This document shows positions 60,841 through 64,000 of a stretch of 64,000 nt of DNA, in pieces (the first letter of the stretch is position 1; every line of letters starts with the position of its first letter). The position numbers and the translations under genes were made by a program. Below the pieces are notes generated by a model, which worked only from the letters and a program-made list of their open reading frames with translations, was not told the origin of the DNA and ran no database searches. The DNA comes from Diospyros lotus (lineage: Eukaryota > Streptophyta > Magnoliopsida > Ericales > Ebenaceae), in NCBI RefSeq assembly GCF_014633365.1, contig NC_068344.1:7641669-7705668 (forward strand), written 5' to 3'.

Positions 60841-61807
60841 AGAGATGGATAGTACTTGTGAATTTTTGAGAGATAAAGATCCATCTTTTTTTTTTTTTTT
60901 TAAAGACAACTATAAGAAGAAAGTAATGAACTATAAACTTTACAAAAGGGATGAGAGTATCTGATCGGAGAATAACACAAATGAGAGAAGACTGAGCTCA
61001 AGAAGGGTGGCTTGCCTCATATAGATATGGAGTCTCTTATAAAGCAATGATCATCACTATTCTACACTCGGCTCGAGGCATGCCATAATTGCAGGGTGAC
61101 GTCTGACGTCTCTTTTTTCAATGATTGGTGCCTCATTTTTCAATATTTGACAGTGTGCCTCTTTCTTTATAGAGAAGTTGATTGCACTGCCCGAGAAAAA
61201 TGGCTACCACCAACATCAATTCTGTCTCTCTCAATTCAATTTTTTATTTTATTTTTTTTTGAAAAAAAAAAATTTAGGGGCCCAATAAAATCATATATAC
61301 CACACAAAACAATATTATCAAGTCAACCAAAATTATTTTCACAATGGATCAATTTCAAACACTAATAAATCAATTCTTAAGTACACCTTAAGAACACCTT
61401 ACCCCCCCAATTTAAATTGCGCATTGTCCTCAATTGGCAATAAAATGATAGAAGATAAGCATACTTAGTGGTCTTCAATGCATGAACTCGTATGGAAAAA
61501 TTTTATTTAGACTGCACATAGAGAAACACTATTTGAATAATGCAGAAAAGAAACAATTTATATATATATATATTTTTATATACTTCCCCTTTTTGTTCTT
61601 TTTTTTTCTTTTTTTGTTTTTTTTATTTTCTTTTTTTTTCTTCTTTTTTTTTTTTTTTAATGTCCCAAATCTAAAGACATCCATTTAACCTAAATGGAAA
61701 GGTAGTTTTTTAACATCAGATTCCCAGACGATAGGAAACTTCCCTTACTCATCAGATGATGATGGATCATCCAAATCCACAACGCCTTCATTCTCCTAAA
61801 CACTATC
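60841..61807. other. Athila region between pol and the Cys-rich remnant
   Basis: No coding sequence is recognised. It contains a long T-rich, low-complexity stretch (about 61575-61660) and the polypurine-like motif at 61396. The open frames at 61096-61365 and 61482-61688 are low-complexity. Confidence 0.5.
61396..61420 (-). repeat. Polypurine-like motif, internal copy 1
   Basis: The plus strand reads ACCTTACCCCCCCAATTTA followed by AATTGC. On the minus strand it follows pol by about 390 bases. Confidence 0.7.
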
Positions 61808-64000
61808 CTAGTATGGTTTCAACCTATGACCATTGACTATAAGAAGTTGTCTTGACTCCGAATTTTCTATCTCAAAGGCCCCATATTCTGAGATGGACTT
61901 GATTACAAAGGGGCGGACCCATCGAGACTTCAATTTTCCTGGAAATAGATGCAATCGAGAATCGTACAAGAGTACCTGTTGCCCTACTTGAAAGCTTTTT
62001 CGAATGATGTGCCGATCATGTAACTCTTTCATGCGAACCTTGGCCAATCGTGCATTTTCAAATGCCTCGTTCCGAATTTCCTCAAGCTAATTCAATTGGA
62101 GCTTCCTAGATAGGCCTACTTCAGTTAGACTCTTGTTGATCTTTTGAATTGCCCAATATGCTCTATGCTCAATTTCCACCGATAGATGACAAGATTTACC
62201 GTATACTAGCCTATAAGAAGACATTCCTAAAATTATTTTGTAAGCTGTCCTATACGCCCAAAAAGCGTCTACTAGTCTTAAGGACCAATCCTAACGATTA
62301 GCAGCAACAGTCTTTTCCAATATGCGCTTAATCTCCCTATTGGCTAACTCGGCTTGACCATTGGTTTGGGGATGGTATGGTGTTGCAACCTTGTGCAGTA
62401 CACCATATTTCTTCATTAATCCTACCACAACTTTATTACAAAAATGGGAAACCCTATCACTGATAATTGCTTGTGGCATCCCAAATCGACTGAATATGTT
62501 TTCTTTCAAAAATTTCACAACAGTCCTATGGTCACTTGTTCTAGCCAGGATTGCTTCTACCCATTTGGACACATAGTCAACAGCAAGTAAGATGTATTCA
62601 TGACCAAATGAATTGACAAATGGGCCCATAAAATCCATACCCCAATAGTCAAAAACTTTTAACACTTGGATCAGATGTAAGGGCATCATGTTTCTCCTTG
62701 ACAGACTTACTAACCTTTCACATCGATCGCAATTTGAGCAGAACTTGTACACATCCTTGAATAGTGTCGGCCAATAAAATCCACTCTGAAAAATTTTTGT
62801 AACTGTTTTCTTGACAGAAAAATGGCCTCCACATGCAAGAGTGTGACAGAAATTAATGACACTTTGTTACTCATGATCGGGTATGCATCTACGGATGATT
62901 TGGTCAGGACAATACTTGAAGAGGTATGGCTCATCCCAAAAGAAGGTTCTGACTTTTCTAAAGATTTTATGCCTATCTAGCTTACTCCAATGGTCTAGGA
63001 TCAGACCAGTTGCCAGGTAGTTCGCAATGTCGGCATACCAAGGGACAATAGATGATGCATGAATAACATTCACTTCAAACAATTGTTCATCAGGGAAATT
63101 GTCATGAATTAGTTCATCAAATTGTGTGAGATCTTGACTTGGAATCCTTGACAAATGGTCAGCCACCACATTTTTTTACTCATTTCTTATCTCTGATTTC
63201 AATGTTGAACTCTTGCAGGAGTAAGATCCATCGGAGGAGACGGGGTTTTGCATCTTGCTTTGTGAACAAATACTTCAGAGCAACGTGATCAGTAAAAATG
63301 ATCACTAGTGACCCTACGAGGTAAGATCGGAACTTATCCAGGGCAAAGACAACTGCTAGTAACTCTTTCTCGTTAGTGGTGTAATTCTTTTGTGCCTCAT
63401 TAAGAGTTTTTCTAGCATAGTATATCACATGAGGTTTCTTATCCTTTCTCTGCCCTAACACAACTCCTATCGCATAATCACTAGGATCGCACATAAGTTC
63501 AAACGGGAGGGACCAATCAGGGGATTGAATGATAGATGCTGAAATGAGTGCATCTTTCAATTTATCAAAAGCATTTTAACAGGCATGACTCCATTCAAAC
63601 GGAACATCCTGAGACAACAAATGCCACAAGGGCCTTGTTATGGTGCTAAAGGAAGCAATGAATCTCCTATAAAACCTTGCATGTTCTAAAAAACTTCTGA
63701 TGTTTTTCACATTCCTAAGGGTGGGGAGTTTTTGAATTGTTTCAATTTTTGACCTGTATACCTCCATCCCCCTAGATGAAACGATGTGCCCCAAGACTAT
63801 GCCCTGTTTCACCATGAAGTGACATTTTTCCCAATTGAGTATCAGATTTGTTTCCTCACATCTTGCTAAAACCTTTTTCAGATTCTCCAAACATGCCTCA
63901 AAGTTACTTCCATAAACAGAAAAGTCATCCATGAATACTTCAACAATCTGCTCAACCATTTCATTAAAGATGCTCATCATACACCTTTGAAAGGTGGCTA
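61808..64000 (-). pseudogene. Athila-type Ty3/gypsy pol: RT (partial), RNase H, integrase
   Basis: Retroelement polyprotein entering from the right edge. The reverse transcriptase part (from 64000 to 63576) has FMDDFSVYG, the catalytic Asp pair, then LNWEKCHFMVKQGIVLGH and SFLEHARFYRRFI. RNase H (63560-63180) has [17 protein letters not shown] and [10 protein letters not shown]. Integrase (63169-61808) has a His/Cys zinc finger ([15 protein letters not shown]), core residues in [17 protein letters not shown] and [12 protein letters not shown], and a C-terminal part with WVRPFVI, where the usual Gly is Arg. Disruptions: stops at 63576-63578, 63180-63182, 62867-62869, 62291-62293 and 62087-62089, and a one-base insertion in an A-run near 63171-63177. 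The final stop is at 61808-61810. The gene is dead. The wording is that of the Athila lineage. The N-terminal part, protease and gag lie beyond the window. Confidence 0.9.

Noticed and set aside
1..64000. CRISPR arrays, bacterial operons or prophage
   Set aside because: Introns, plant retroelements, MITEs and solo LTRs show nuclear plant DNA. The regular repeats seen are minisatellites inside LTRs, without spacer structure.

Overview
This window looks like nuclear DNA of a flowering plant, most likely a eudicot. It is AT-rich, its one recognisable intact gene has short coding exons with GT-AG introns and a close plant-family match, and nearly everything else is transposable-element DNA or AT-rich spacer. 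I cannot name the species from the sequence.

The only intact protein-coding gene I can support is on the minus strand at 19470-22564. It is an eight-exon protein phosphatase 2C of 427 residues with all the expected metal-binding residues, a Cys-pair C-terminal tail and a probable leader intron. It has no functionally linked neighbour here.

Layout. 1-9.5 kb: two PIF/Harbinger-like MITEs, a 2.5-kb solo LTR (3544-6065) and a SINE-like insertion with an 18-bp target duplication. 9.5-19.1 kb: a hAT MITE, a copia-type LTR, a 2.3-kb solo LTR carrying a 31-bp minisatellite, two small MITEs and a second copia solo LTR. 19.4-23.2 kb: the PP2C gene. 23.5-32.3 kb: a foldback repeat, a third Harbinger-like element, a possible LINE tail, a copia solo LTR on the minus strand, and spacer. 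32.3-48.8 kb: a decayed Tat-type Ty3/gypsy element on the plus strand with a mutated integrase region, tandem arrays, two copies of an antisense ORF and a polypurine tract. It is broken up by three long solo LTRs, one nested inside another and one sitting in the Tat 3' LTR. 49.1-55.8 kb: a Mutator-like MITE, a copia-LTR-like stretch, a CT/GA-rich foldback and spacer. 55.8-64 kb: the first 419 bp of another long LTR, cut by a minus-strand Athila-type Ty3/gypsy element that runs off the right edge.

Most solo LTRs have intact 5-bp target duplications, so each is a complete insertion that lost its internal part by LTR-LTR recombination. The nesting order is readable: Tat element first, then solo LTRs in it (36596 and 45665), then a further LTR (37671) inside one of those.

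The most unusual item is in the Athila element. Between pol and the 3' LTR, in pol sense, lie two decayed coding regions with no expected retroelement role: a LOG-family (cytokinin-activating phosphoribohydrolase-like) pseudogene and an unidentified Cys-rich coding region. Both lie between near-identical copies of a polypurine-tract-like motif, which suggests capture of host sequence, although this is an inference.
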